A stretch of DNA of 64,000 bases from contig NZ_CP016268.1 in assembly GCF_001677435.1 (NCBI RefSeq), forward strand, positions 1,415,001 to 1,479,000, in the 5' to 3' direction. The stretch's first letter is position 1, and each line of letters begins with the position of its first letter. Origin of the DNA: Woeseia oceani. Lineage in GTDB: Bacteria > Pseudomonadota > Gammaproteobacteria > Steroidobacterales > Woeseiaceae. The position numbers were made by a program, and so were the translations under genes. Positions 1 to 8,504 of the stretch are shown piece after piece. The notes under the pieces were generated by a model, which saw nothing but the letters and a program-made list of their open reading frames with translations, did not search any database and was not told the origin of the DNA.

Positions 1-1586
1 TCAAGCCCGACACGACGTTTCAGTACCGCTTCCCGGTTCGGCAGAACGGCAGTTACTGGTATCACAGCCACTCGGGTTTGCAGGAGCAGGTCGGTGTGTA
101 CGGCCCGCTGGTGATACATCCGCAGGACCCGGACCCGGTGCAGTACGACCGCGACTACGTTGTGATGCTGTCCGACTGGACATTCGATGACCCGCACCAT
201 GTTATGGGTCGCCTGAAGAAGATGGGTGATTACTATAATTATCAACGGCGAACCTTAAAGGACGTGCTCCACCCCGAGAGTGGAACACGGCGGGAGGCCT
301 TGCGGACCAAGCTGGCGTGGGACCGGATGCGGATGATGCAGTCCGATATCGCCGATGTGGGTGCGACCGCCTACACCTATTTGATGAACGGCCTGCACCC
401 GGCAGGCAATTGGACCGGCCTGTTTACCCCAGGCGAACGTGTACGGCTGCGCTTCATTAACGGTTCGGCCATGTCCATTTTCAATATTCGCATTCCGGGG
501 CTGGCCATGCAGGTCGTCGCTGCCGACGGGCAGAATGTTCAACCTGTGGTCACAGACGAATTTCAGATTTCTACGGCAGAAACCTACGACGTTGTCGTTA
601 CGCCAACGGAGGATCGTGCTTTCACTGTGATGGCAGAATCCATCGATCGCAGTGGTTTCGCGTCGGGCACACTGGCACCGAGAGCGGGACTGCGAGCGGC
701 GATACCAGCGCTGCGAAAACCACCAAAACTATCAATGATTGATATGGGCATGGACCACGGTGACATGGAAGTGGGTACGCCGACCAACGACGACAGCAAA
801 CAGAACAGCCCTGATCACAACACGATGAACCACGGAGCGATGAATCTCGGGAACCTGCCCCAGAGTGATGCCGACTTGGCAGGCATGGATCACAGCACGA
901 TGGATCATAGCGGTATGAACCACGGCAGCATGCTCAGGCGGGATGCTGATAGGGCCCGCATGGATCACAGTGCGATGAACCACGACAGCATGCCCGAGGA
1001 TGATACGGGCATGGAAGGTATGGGGCACGATGGTCATGACATGGGTGGCAACACTGGCCCGGTTATCGCGCGACACGGCCCCGATCAGCACGGTGCGGGC
1101 AATGCAGGCATAGCCGCCGTACAGCGCAATCGCCTCGGCGAACGGGGCATCGGACTGGAGGATGTGGAGCACCGGGTGCTCGTCTACACCGACCTCAAAC
1201 GACTGGCCAACGACTTCGATGACCGCCCTGCGGATCGCGAGCTGGAACTGCACCTGACCGGGCACATGGAGCGGTACATGTGGTCTTTCGACGGTGTGCA
1301 GTTTCATGAAGTGGATGGTCCGATTGAATTTAACTTTGGTGAACGACTGCGGCTGACGCTCGTGAACGACACGATGATGAACCACCCCATTCACCTGCAC
1401 GGCATGTGGCTGGAAATCGAGAACGGCCACGGCCGCGAAATTCCGCGCAAGCACACGATCAACGTCATGCCGGCATCGCGGGTCTCCATGTTGATCAATG
1501 CGGATGCGAAAGGCCGTTGGGCGTTTCACTGCCATCTCCTTTACCACATGGAGATGGGTATGTTTCGTGTTGTGCGGGTGAGTTGA
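1..1586 (+). CDS. copA: Copper-resistance multicopper oxidase CopA (5' truncated by window)
   Basis: The frame is open from base 3 with no start, so the signal peptide and first cupredoxin part lie outside the window. The frame enters at a cupredoxin copper site (Y-W-Y-H-S-H-S-G, bases 54-77). It ends with the C-terminal type 1/3 copper ligands H-P-I-H-L-H and H-C-H-L-L-Y-H-M-E-M. Between them, roughly bases 737-1065, is a Met/His-rich insert with many M-D-H-S-x-M and M-N-H-x-x-M units, typical of the CopA/PcoA branch and thought to bind Cu(I). CopA family enzymes are periplasmic and oxidise Cu(I). The gene is followed after one base by copB, so the two are translationally linked. An internal TTG at base 78 is not a real start because homology continues upstream of it. 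Confidence 0.95.
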   Translation, partial: KPDTTFQYRFPVRQNGSYWYHSHSGLQEQVGVYGPLVIHPQDPDPVQYDRDYVVMLSDWTFDDPHHVMGRLKKMGDYYNYQRRTLKDVLHPESGTRREALRTKLAWDRMRMMQSDIADVGATAYTYLMNGLHPAGNWTGLFTPGERVRLRFINGSAMSIFNIRIPGLAMQVVAADGQNVQPVVTDEFQISTAETYDVVVTPTEDRAFTVMAESIDRSGFASGTLAPRAGLRAAIPALRKPPKLSMIDMGMDHGDMEVGTPTNDDSKQNSPDHNTMNHGAMNLGNLPQSDADLAGMDHSTMDHSGMNHGSMLRRDADRARMDHSAMNHDSMPEDDTGMEGMGHDGHDMGGNTGPVIARHGPDQHGAGNAGIAAVQRNRLGERGIGLEDVEHRVLVYTDLKRLANDFDDRPADRELELHLTGHMERYMWSFDGVQFHEVDGPIEFNFGERLRLTLVNDTMMNHPIHLHGMWLEIENGHGREIPRKHTINVMPASRVSMLINADAKGRWAFHCHLLYHMEMGMFRVVRVS

Positions 1587-1587
1587 G

Positions 1588-2337
1588 ATGATGAAAATGA
1601 AGAGCCGACAATGGTTGCTGTTAACAGTCCTTTTGCTGACCTCGGCCGCGCATGCCGACCGCACTGCCGGGACACCGGACGACTGGGGGCCGCCTATGCA
1701 CAAGCCAGGCCCGTACTGGAAAGTGGCAGGTGATCGCCTTGAAAGCGGTATCGCCGATGGCGAAGACAGTTATGCCTGGGAAGCGCAGGGTTGGTACGGC
1801 TATGACTTCAATCGCTTGCGTTGGAAGACGGAAGGGGAAGGCAGAACCGGCAGTGCGCCTGAGCATGCCGAACTCCAGTTGTTGTTCAGTCGCTTGTTCG
1901 CACCTTACTGGGAATGGCAGTTGGGAGTGCGGCACGATTTCCGGCCCAGTGACGGTCGAAGCTTTCTTGTGGCGGGGCTTCAGGGCGTTGCACCGTACGA
2001 GTTTGAGATCGACGCTGCCGCGTTTGTCAGTGAGGACGGCGACGTTTCAATGCGTTTCGAAGCGGAGTACGAGTTGTTATTGACACAACGCTGGATTCTG
2101 CAACCGGGCTTTGCCGTGGATGCTGCGCTGAGCGGTGTACCAGAAGCCGGAGTTGCCAGCGGCGTAAACAGCAGTGAACTCGGCTTACGGTTGCGCTACG
2201 AAATGCGTCGTGAATTCGCGCCGTACGTAGGCATTGAGTGGCGACAGAGCTACGGCAATGCGGCCGATAGGCTACGAAGCGCGGGCGAGGAGACTTCAGC
2301 TACGTCTTTGGTTGCGGGTTTGCGTTTCTGGTTCTGA
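1588..2337 (+). CDS. copB: Copper resistance outer membrane protein CopB
   Basis: A 249-residue protein with a clear signal peptide (hydrophobic residues 8-21, cleavage near A-H-A-D). The mature part begins with a D-D-W-G-P-P-M-H segment, and it ends in alternating aromatic/hydrophobic residues finishing R-F-W-F, as expected of an outer-membrane beta-barrel. This matches the CopB/PcoB family, which works with CopA in periplasmic copper tolerance. The Met-rich N-terminal region present in some CopB proteins is missing, so this is a short form. The start ATG lies one base after the copA stop. Function is from family knowledge; copper binding by this short version is not shown. Confidence 0.92.
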   Translation: MMKMKSRQWLLLTVLLLTSAAHADRTAGTPDDWGPPMHKPGPYWKVAGDRLESGIADGEDSYAWEAQGWYGYDFNRLRWKTEGEGRTGSAPEHAELQLLFSRLFAPYWEWQLGVRHDFRPSDGRSFLVAGLQGVAPYEFEIDAAAFVSEDGDVSMRFEAEYELLLTQRWILQPGFAVDAALSGVPEAGVASGVNSSELGLRLRYEMRREFAPYVGIEWRQSYGNAADRLRSAGEETSATSLVAGLRFWF

Positions 2338-2486
2338 GCCTAAAGTGGCTTGGCGAGGCAGCGAATACTAGTCGCATTGAGATTCTTTGGTGCAAGCTGC
2401 TCTCGCCTGATTTCATTTATGCCAACCTGTTCTTCTCACCTGATTGCCGCGGACGGTAATAATCAGTGCTGCAAGCCTCAGGCGAC

Positions 2487-2954
2487 TCAGGCAAACGGCG
2501 ACAGGTACAAGCTTTCTTTCACTTCTTCCATGACGACGTAACTGCGCGACTCTGCGGCGGCCGGCAGTTCGTTCAGGATTGCACCCAGCAAACGACGGTA
2601 GTCGGTCATTTCGGTGATGCGGGCCTTGATCAGGTAATCGAATTCGCCGGACACCAAATGGCATTCCATGACCTCTGGAACGTTGGACAGCTTCCTTCCT
2701 ACGGTGTCAAACGTGTTGGCAGACTTGGCAGCCAGCTTGAATTCGACGAACACCAGCATCGGTTTGCCCAGTGCCCGCGGGTCAACGCGGGCGTAGTAGC
2801 CGCTAATGACGCCGTCGCGCTCCAGGCGTCGTACGCGTTCCGTACAGGGCGTCGCCGACAGGCCTATCCGCTCGGCCAACTCGGTCATTGAAATGCGGCC
2901 ATCGTGTTGCAAAACATCAAGTATTCGTCGGTCGGTTCTGTCGAGTTCGCGCAT
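2487..2954 (-). CDS. lrp: Lrp/AsnC-family transcriptional regulator
   Basis: A 155-residue protein from the ATG at 2954. The N-terminal winged helix (L-D-R-T-D-R-R-I-L, then T-E-L-A-E-R-I-G-L-S-A-T-P-C-T-E-R-V-R-R-L) is followed by a RAM ligand-sensing domain that includes E-C-H-L-V-S-G-E-F-D-Y-L. It is closer to true leucine-responsive Lrp than to AsnC. A TTG at 2990 would add 12 residues; the ATG is preferred because it starts directly at the conserved helix and has GAG upstream. It is transcribed divergently from dadA, and Lrp-type proteins commonly control dadA, so control of the shared promoter is likely but inferred. Confidence 0.93.
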   Translation of the reverse strand: MRELDRTDRRILDVLQHDGRISMTELAERIGLSATPCTERVRRLERDGVISGYYARVDPRALGKPMLVFVEFKLAAKSANTFDTVGRKLSNVPEVMECHLVSGEFDYLIKARITEMTDYRRLLGAILNELPAAAESRSYVVMEEVKESLYLSPFA

Positions 2955-2990
2955 TTCACTACTCGCGGTCAAAATAACGGGGTTTGGCAA

Positions 2991-3087
2991 TGGAATTCAC
3001 TGAAAAAGTATCATAAATAAACGAAAAACACTGCCATTAAGTCAATAAACTGCCAATTTTCAACAGCATAGTAGTGGATTGCCCGAC
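2991..3087. promoter_or_regulatory. Shared lrp/dadA divergent promoter region
   Basis: About 100 bases between the divergent starts are clearly more AT-rich than the flanking genes (runs such as AAAAAGTATCATAAATAAACG). They contain two TGCCA copies, near 3032 and 3051. Lrp proteins bind AT-rich DNA with poor consensus, so this is the probable site of self-control and of dadA control. I cannot place -35 and -10 boxes with confidence. Confidence 0.5.
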
Positions 3088-4398
3088 ATGCATGTAATCG
3101 TCCTTGGTAGCGGTGTTATCGGCACGACCACCGCGTGGTATCTGGCAGAGCAAGGCGCGAAAGTGACCGTGCTTGACCGCAAACCGGCGGTCGGCATGGA
3201 GACCAGCTTTGCGAACGCAGGTCAGGTATCGCCAGGGTATTCGACGCCGTGGGCTGCGCCGGGCATACCTCTGAAAGCCGTGAAGTGGCTGATGCAACGG
3301 CACGCACCCTTGTCGATACGCCCTGATGGCTCGCTGTTCCAGTGGCAGTGGATGTTGCAAATGCTGCTGAACTGCAACGCGGACCGTTACGCGGTAAACA
3401 AAGAGCGCATGTTACGGGTGTCGGCGTTTAGTCGTGAATGCCTGATCGAACTGCGTGAGACGCTGGGGCTGGACTACGAACAGCGCAGTCGCGGACTGAC
3501 GCAACTGTTTCGCAGTGAAGCGCAGTTCGATGCAGCTGTGCGCGACATCGATGTGCTGGAGGCCTGCGGCATCGAGTATGAATTGCTCGAGGGCGACAAA
3601 CTTGGGATCGCTGAGCCCGCATTATTGCGCGACGGCCAAAAACTGGCCGGTGGCCTGCGCTTACCGAATGATGAGACAGGCGACTGCCACAGCTTCACGA
3701 CACAGCTTGCGGAGCATGCCCGCGCGGCTGGCGTCGATTTTAAATTCGGTGTCGACATCGACGGCATGCGCGTTGAAGATGGCGTGGTTCAAGGTATGCA
3801 CGTTTGTATTGACGGCAGGAAAGTGCTGCTCCGTGCAGACCGCTACGTCATTGCGCTCGGCAGCTATTCACGGCCGTTAGCCAAAAGTATTGGTCTTGAT
3901 CTGCCTGTCTATCCAGTCAAAGGGTACTCGTTGACGGTGCCGTTGCTGGACGCTGATGCAGCGCCTGTATCCACCGTACTGGATGAGACTTACAAGGTGG
4001 CCGTGACGCGCTTCAATGACCGGGTGCGGGTAGGTGGCATGGCAGAGCTTGCTGGCTACGGGACCGAGTTGAATCCTCGCCGGAGGGAAACGCTGGAGAT
4101 GGTGCTGGAAGACTTGTACCCCGGCTGTGGTGATCTTGAGCAGGGCGAATTCTGGTCGGGCTTGCGGCCCATGACGCCGGATTCAACACCGATCATCGGT
4201 GAGACCGCCATACCCGGCGTATTCCTCAATACCGGTCACGGCACGCTGGGCTGGACGATGGCCTGTGGTTCAGCCAAATTGCTGTCCGACATTGTCGTTG
4301 GCAAACGCCCCACCATACGTTGCGACGACCTGAGTCTCAGTCGTTATGGGCGCAAGGCGTACCGGCGGCCCCGTGAGTGGAATCCTACGCCGGCGTAG
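3088..4398 (+). CDS. dadA: D-amino acid dehydrogenase small subunit
   Basis: An FAD-dependent dehydrogenase that deaminates D-amino acids (notably D-alanine) to 2-oxo acids and feeds electrons to the respiratory chain at the inner membrane face. Seen: Rossmann FAD motif at the N-terminus ([10 protein letters not shown]), then the DadA signature [10 protein letters not shown], the segment L-P-N-D-E-T-G-D-C, and a C-terminal [11 protein letters not shown]. At 436 residues it has the normal DadA length and aligns along its whole length with my memory of E. coli DadA. A TTG at 3079 would add three residues; the ATG at 3088 fits the family better. No alanine racemase (dadX) follows. Confidence 0.96.
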   Translation: MHVIVLGSGVIGTTTAWYLAEQGAKVTVLDRKPAVGMETSFANAGQVSPGYSTPWAAPGIPLKAVKWLMQRHAPLSIRPDGSLFQWQWMLQMLLNCNADRYAVNKERMLRVSAFSRECLIELRETLGLDYEQRSRGLTQLFRSEAQFDAAVRDIDVLEACGIEYELLEGDKLGIAEPALLRDGQKLAGGLRLPNDETGDCHSFTTQLAEHARAAGVDFKFGVDIDGMRVEDGVVQGMHVCIDGRKVLLRADRYVIALGSYSRPLAKSIGLDLPVYPVKGYSLTVPLLDADAAPVSTVLDETYKVAVTRFNDRVRVGGMAELAGYGTELNPRRRETLEMVLEDLYPGCGDLEQGEFWSGLRPMTPDSTPIIGETAIPGVFLNTGHGTLGWTMACGSAKLLSDIVVGKRPTIRCDDLSLSRYGRKAYRRPREWNPTPA

Positions 4399-4450
4399 GC
4401 TGCCGCACAGTCGCGCGCATTGTTCAGCAGCTCACGCTCAGCTGAACAAT
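4384..4450. terminator. Two inverted repeats between convergent dadA and yccU-like genes
   Basis: First, a perfect 16-bp palindrome (arms CCTACGCC/GGCGTAGG, 4384-4399) overlaps the dadA stop codon. Second, a 10-bp perfect stem (ATTGTTCAGC, 4419-4428, with GCTGAACAAT, 4441-4450) has a 12-base loop and reaches into the end of the convergent gene. Neither has a T tract, so classic intrinsic termination is not proven. Placement between convergent genes suggests bidirectional termination or mRNA end protection. Confidence 0.5.
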
Positions 4451-4875
4451 CGGCTGTGCTCGATTTTCAAGCAGCGGTCCATGACCACCTCAATGCCGGC
4501 GTCTTCCGCCTTGTTTGCCGCGTTCACATCGCTGACGCCCAGTTGCAGCCAAAGAAAGGCCGGCTTATTCCGCAATGCCAGCAGCTCGTCGACGATGCCG
4601 GCCACGGCGTCGGAGCGGCGGAATACGTCAACCATCTGAAACTCGTCGGGTATGTCGGCCAGCGCCGCATAGACCCGTTCTCCGAGGATGGTTTGGTCAG
4701 CATCAAGTGTCGGGTTTACGGGAATGACCCGGTAACCCTTTTGCTGCAAATAGCGCATGACGCGATGACTGTCGCGATTGCCGCGCGGGCTGGCGCCGAG
4801 CATTGCTATCGTATCGGTGTCATCGAGTATTCTTCGGAGCTCGTTGTCGTCGTACTCATCTTGTGCGCTGCTCAT
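4438..4875 (-). CDS. CoA-binding domain protein (YccU-like)
   Basis: A 145-residue single-domain protein with a Rossmann-like CoA-binding fold. It has T-I-A-M-L-G-A-S-P near residue 25, then the V-I-P-V-N-P-T strand, and L-W-L-Q-L-G-V later. The length and order match the E. coli YccU family, related to the CoA-binding domain of succinyl-CoA synthetase. No catalytic partner is nearby and the physiological role of the family is not known to me. It faces dadA tail to tail and is divergent from the MaoC gene across about 255 bases. Confidence 0.85.
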   Translation of the reverse strand: MSSAQDEYDDNELRRILDDTDTIAMLGASPRGNRDSHRVMRYLQQKGYRVIPVNPTLDADQTILGERVYAALADIPDEFQMVDVFRRSDAVAGIVDELLALRNKPAFLWLQLGVSDVNAANKAEDAGIEVVMDRCLKIEHSRLFS

Positions 4876-5130
4876 AGTTTGTCCTACCAGAAATCGAAAT
4901 ATACTTTGCGTCTTGCTCGCACCGGTTGTTCGGGCGGGTGACCGGCGCCTGTATCTATACTAGCAACAACACGGCCGCACATCGTTACTGCGGGCTTCAA
5001 AGTTCGGGCCAGGTCACCGGCCGCGGATGGCGGGTGGCGCACGTGAATGGACGTCGTCCGTTTGCAACCGCGGCAAAGCCTACTATCATGCAGGACCCTG
5101 AATTAACCACAGTTTGTTGGGACCGATACT

Positions 5131-5580
5131 ATGCCGGGATTGTATTTCGAAGAGTTTGAGGTTGGCCGGGTCTTCGAGCACCCCATCCGCCGGACGGTCA
5201 CGGAGGCAGATAATGTCTGGTTCAGCGCACTGACCCACAATCCGCAGCCTTTGCACATTGATGCCGAATTCTGCAAGTCCACCGAATTTGGCCGGCCGCT
5301 GGTCAACAGTTGTTTGACCTTGTCGTTCATGGTGGGCATCTCCGTCAACGAGACCACCCTGGGAACGACAGTTGCCAATCTTGGCTGGGATGATGTCAAG
5401 TTCCCCAAGCCACTGTTTCACGGTGACACCATCCACGTTCAGACTGAAGTGCTGGAATTACGCGAAAGCAAGTCACGCCCGGATAACGGCATTGTCGTTT
5501 TCGAGCATCGCGCATTCAATCAGCACGATGAGTTGGTCGGCGTCTGCAAGCGTTCGGCGTTGATGTTGCGGAAACCGTAG
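5131..5580 (+). CDS. MaoC-family (R)-specific enoyl-CoA hydratase/dehydratase
   Basis: A 149-residue hot-dog fold protein. It carries the MaoC hydratase signature in the form [13 protein letters not shown] (near residue 33), with the usual Asp of the catalytic pair replaced by Thr-His-Asn context. It also has F-G-R-P-L-V-N-S and a core [10 protein letters not shown] strand. The stop codon TAG overlaps the GTG start of the next gene, a CitE-like lyase. MaoC plus CitE-like pairs are known as itaconyl-CoA or mesaconyl-CoA hydratase with (S)-citramalyl-CoA or beta-methylmalyl-CoA lyase. No CoA transferase is beside it, so the substrate is unproven. Confidence 0.85.
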   Translation: MPGLYFEEFEVGRVFEHPIRRTVTEADNVWFSALTHNPQPLHIDAEFCKSTEFGRPLVNSCLTLSFMVGISVNETTLGTTVANLGWDDVKFPKPLFHGDTIHVQTEVLELRESKSRPDNGIVVFEHRAFNQHDELVGVCKRSALMLRKP

Positions 5581-6446
5581 TGAATCGCAGCTACCTTTTT
5601 GTCCCGGGCGACAGCGAGCGTAAGCTCGCCAAGGCACGTGACAGCGGTGCTGACGCGCTGATCGTCGATCTTGAAGATTCTGTTGCGCCCAACGGGCGTC
5701 CGGCCGCCCGTCGTCAGGCAGGCGAATTTCTTGCTGATCGTGCCGTGCAGGAATTGTGGTTACGCATCAATCCACTGGACTCCGAAGATGCTCTGCTCGA
5801 CTTGCGAGCAGCATTTCCCGGAGCGCCGCACGGTATTGTTTTGCCCAAGGCAAATGGTGCGTCAGACATCGCTCGGCTGGATGACTTGCTTAACGGTTTT
5901 GAAGCAGAACACGGCTTACCGATGGGGCAAACGAAGATCATGCCGCTGGTCACCGAGCGGCCGGAGGCGCTGTTTCGTTTGCATGAATACGCGGGCAGCA
6001 GCGAACGCTTAGCCGCCATGAGCTGGGGGGGCGAGGATCTCAGCGCGGCGGTAGGCGCGACCCGTAATCGCGACGAACATGGAAACTGGTTGGCACCGTA
6101 CGAACTGGCGCGCAGCCTTTGCCTGTTTGGTGCGGCGGCTGCCGGTGTCGATGCCGTCGACACTGTGTTTACCAACTTTCGCGATGTGTCCGGACTGGCA
6201 AGCTATGCCGCGGCAGCTCGCCGTGATGGCTTCAGTGGAATGCTGGCAATACATCCTGCGCAAGTCGCGGCGATCAATGCAGCGTTTACGCCGGGCAAGG
6301 ATGAAATACAACGTGCGCAGCGTATCGTCGCATTATTTGCAGATTCGCCTGATGCCGGTGCGCTGGGCCTTGATGGCGAGATGCTGGACAGGCCGCATCT
6401 GCTTCAGGCTGAGCGACTGCTGCGGCTTGTTAGCAAACTCAACTGA
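5580..6446 (+). CDS. CitE/HpcH-family CoA-ester lyase (malyl/citramalyl-CoA lyase-like)
   Basis: A 288-residue TIM-barrel protein of the citrate-lyase beta-subunit-like group. Seen: N-terminal R-S-Y-L-F-V-P-G-D, then D-A-L-I-V-D-L-E-D-S-V, W-L-R-I-N as the CoA/Mg region, and M-S-W-G-G-E-D-L-S-A as the metal-binding acidic segment. The I-H-P-A-Q-V motif is near the end. These enzymes cleave or hydrolyse 3-hydroxy-acyl-CoA esters such as malyl-CoA or citramalyl-CoA. True citrate lyase is unlikely because the alpha and ACP subunits are absent. The GTG start overlaps the upstream stop as TAGTG, implying coupling with the MaoC gene. Confidence 0.87.
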   Translation: MNRSYLFVPGDSERKLAKARDSGADALIVDLEDSVAPNGRPAARRQAGEFLADRAVQELWLRINPLDSEDALLDLRAAFPGAPHGIVLPKANGASDIARLDDLLNGFEAEHGLPMGQTKIMPLVTERPEALFRLHEYAGSSERLAAMSWGGEDLSAAVGATRNRDEHGNWLAPYELARSLCLFGAAAAGVDAVDTVFTNFRDVSGLASYAAAARRDGFSGMLAIHPAQVAAINAAFTPGKDEIQRAQRIVALFADSPDAGALGLDGEMLDRPHLLQAERLLRLVSKLN

Positions 6447-6482
6447 TCACTTTCAATAAAACCAACATAGACAGGAATTGCA

Positions 6483-8432
6483 ATGAGTACGATTTACGAT
6501 GTCAAAGCTGAAGTGGCCGCCGATACCTTGCTCGACAAGGCGGGGTACGAGGCAATGTATCGGGATTCGGTTGCTGACAACGAGGGCTTCTGGAAAAAAC
6601 AAGCCGCTATTGTTGACTGGATAAAACCCTTTAGCAAAGTAAAGGACGTTTCGTTTGCCCGCGAAGATCTGCACATACGCTGGTACTACGATGGCACGTT
6701 AAACGCCTGCTACAACTGTGTTGATCGTCACCTCGCCACCAAAGCAGATGACGTGGCGATCATTTGGGAAGGTGACGACCCACAACGTGATCTCAAGATC
6801 ACCTACAGAGAATTGCATAAACGCGTTTGTCGGTTTGCCAATGTCCTTAAGAAGCTTGGCGCAAAAAAGGGCGACCGAATAACGCTCTACATGCCGATGA
6901 TTCCGGAGGCAGCTGTTGCGATGCTGGCCTGTGCACGAATCGGAGCTGTGCACTCAGTCGTATTCGGTGGTTTTTCGCCGGATGCCTTGGCAGGTCGAAT
7001 TCATGACTGCGAATCAAATATTGTAATCACCGCGGACGAAGGTTTGCGAGGCGCCAAGAAAATCCCTCTGAAGGCCAGCGTGGATGCTGCCGCAGCGCAC
7101 GAGAGCGTAACGACCCTCGAGAAAGTGCTCGTGGTCCGCAATACCGGTGCAGACATCGAGTGGGACGCTGGTCGTGACCACTGGCTGCACGAAATGGAAG
7201 CTGAAGTTGACGATGATTGCCCTTGTGAGGAAATGTCGGCGGAAGACCCGTTGTTTATCCTTTATACCTCGGGGTCGACGGGCAAACCGAAAGGCGTACT
7301 GCACACGACGGGTGGTTATCTGGTCTATGCCGCGTTGACACATAAATACGTATTCGACTACAAGCCGGGAGATGTGTATTGGTGCACGGCAGATGTCGGT
7401 TGGGTTACGGGACATAGCTATATCGTCTACGGACCACTGGCCAACGGCGCTATCACGCTGATGTTCGAAGGCGTGCCAAATTACCCCAGCGCGTCGCGCT
7501 TTTGGGAAGTCTGCGACAAGCACCAGGTCAATATTTGCTACACCGCGCCCACGGCGATCCGCGCGTTGATGCGGGAAGGCGACGCGCCGGTTAAGAAAAC
7601 ATCGCGCGCATCACTGCGCCTGCTCGGGTCAGTGGGTGAGCCCATTAACCCGGAAGCCTGGGAGTGGTATTACCATGTTGTTGGCGATGAGCGCTGCCCG
7701 ATCGTTGATACCTGGTGGCAGACAGAAACGGGCGGCATCCTGATCAGTCCGTTGCCGGGCGCCACGGCTTTAAAACCCGGTTCGGCTACGCGACCGCTGT
7801 TCGGCATTCAACCCGCCATCGTCGACAGTGAAGGTGTCGAACTTGAAGGTGCTGCGGAAGGCAACCTTGTGATCAGCGATTCCTGGCCGGGCCAGATGCG
7901 TACGGTGTATGGCGATCATCAGCGATTCGTTGATACTTACTTCGCGACGTTTCCCGGCCGTTATTTTACCGGCGACGGTGCGCGTCGGGATAAAGACGGC
8001 GACTACTGGATTACAGGGCGTGTCGACGATGTGCTGAATGTGTCCGGGCATCGTATGGGCACCGCGGAAGTGGAAAGTGCGCTCGTTGCGCATCCGCAGG
8101 TGGCCGAGGCCGCTGTCGTTGGCTATCCGCACGACATCAAAGGGCAGGGCATCTATGCCTATGTCACATTGATGGACGGTGTCGCTTCCAGCGATGACCT
8201 GCGTTCGGAACTGGTGAAATGGGTTCGCAAGGAAATTGGTCCGATTGCGGCACCCGATCTGATTCAGTGGGCGCCATCGTTACCGAAGACGCGTTCCGGG
8301 AAGATCATGCGGCGCATTCTGCGCAAAGTAGCGGAGGATGAGTTCGGCAACCTTGGGGACACGTCGACACTGGCGGACCCTGGTGTTGTGCAGGACCTGA
8401 TCGACAACCGGATGAATCGCAGCTCAGACTGA
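6483..8432 (+). CDS. acs: Acetate--CoA ligase (acetyl-CoA synthetase)
   Basis: Converts acetate, ATP and CoA to acetyl-CoA through acetyl-AMP. It is 649 residues, normal for Acs. Seen: A3 core [11 protein letters not shown] near residue 261, W-W-Q-T-E-T-G-G in the substrate pocket region, and the C-terminal [11 protein letters not shown]. Lys607 in that motif is the residue that is acetylated to inactivate Acs in other bacteria. AGGA lies just upstream of the ATG. Only 36 bases separate it from the CitE-like lyase, so it may be the last gene of that operon. A different deacetylase-like protein is encoded at 17557. Confidence 0.97.
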   Translation: MSTIYDVKAEVAADTLLDKAGYEAMYRDSVADNEGFWKKQAAIVDWIKPFSKVKDVSFAREDLHIRWYYDGTLNACYNCVDRHLATKADDVAIIWEGDDPQRDLKITYRELHKRVCRFANVLKKLGAKKGDRITLYMPMIPEAAVAMLACARIGAVHSVVFGGFSPDALAGRIHDCESNIVITADEGLRGAKKIPLKASVDAAAAHESVTTLEKVLVVRNTGADIEWDAGRDHWLHEMEAEVDDDCPCEEMSAEDPLFILYTSGSTGKPKGVLHTTGGYLVYAALTHKYVFDYKPGDVYWCTADVGWVTGHSYIVYGPLANGAITLMFEGVPNYPSASRFWEVCDKHQVNICYTAPTAIRALMREGDAPVKKTSRASLRLLGSVGEPINPEAWEWYYHVVGDERCPIVDTWWQTETGGILISPLPGATALKPGSATRPLFGIQPAIVDSEGVELEGAAEGNLVISDSWPGQMRTVYGDHQRFVDTYFATFPGRYFTGDGARRDKDGDYWITGRVDDVLNVSGHRMGTAEVESALVAHPQVAEAAVVGYPHDIKGQGIYAYVTLMDGVASSDDLRSELVKWVRKEIGPIAAPDLIQWAPSLPKTRSGKIMRRILRKVAEDEFGNLGDTSTLADPGVVQDLIDNRMNRSSD

Positions 8433-8453
8433 TCTTCGGGATAGCGTATCCGA

Positions 8454-8484
8454 TAGCAGTGCACGACAGGCTCGTGCACTGCTA
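8454..8484. terminator. Perfect 13-bp hairpin between convergent acs and FHA gene
   Basis: TAGCAGTGCACGA (8454-8466) and TCGTGCACTGCTA (8472-8484) form a perfect 13-bp stem around a 5-base loop. It begins 22 bases after the acs stop and ends 20 bases before the convergent gene's end. No T tract follows on either strand. It is best read as a bidirectional, U-tract-poor terminator or an mRNA 3' stabiliser. Confidence 0.65.
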
Positions 8485-8504
8485 CTCACGCCGCCAGGCA
8501 GCGA

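Noticed and set aside
732-1703. 323-residue open frame antisense to copA/copB
   Set aside because: His/Val/Ile-rich translation is the mirror of the Met/His repeat coding strand; no family match and copA is certain.
5580-6446. True citrate lyase beta subunit
   Set aside because: The alpha and ACP subunit genes and citC/citG are absent; a stand-alone CoA-ester lyase fits better.
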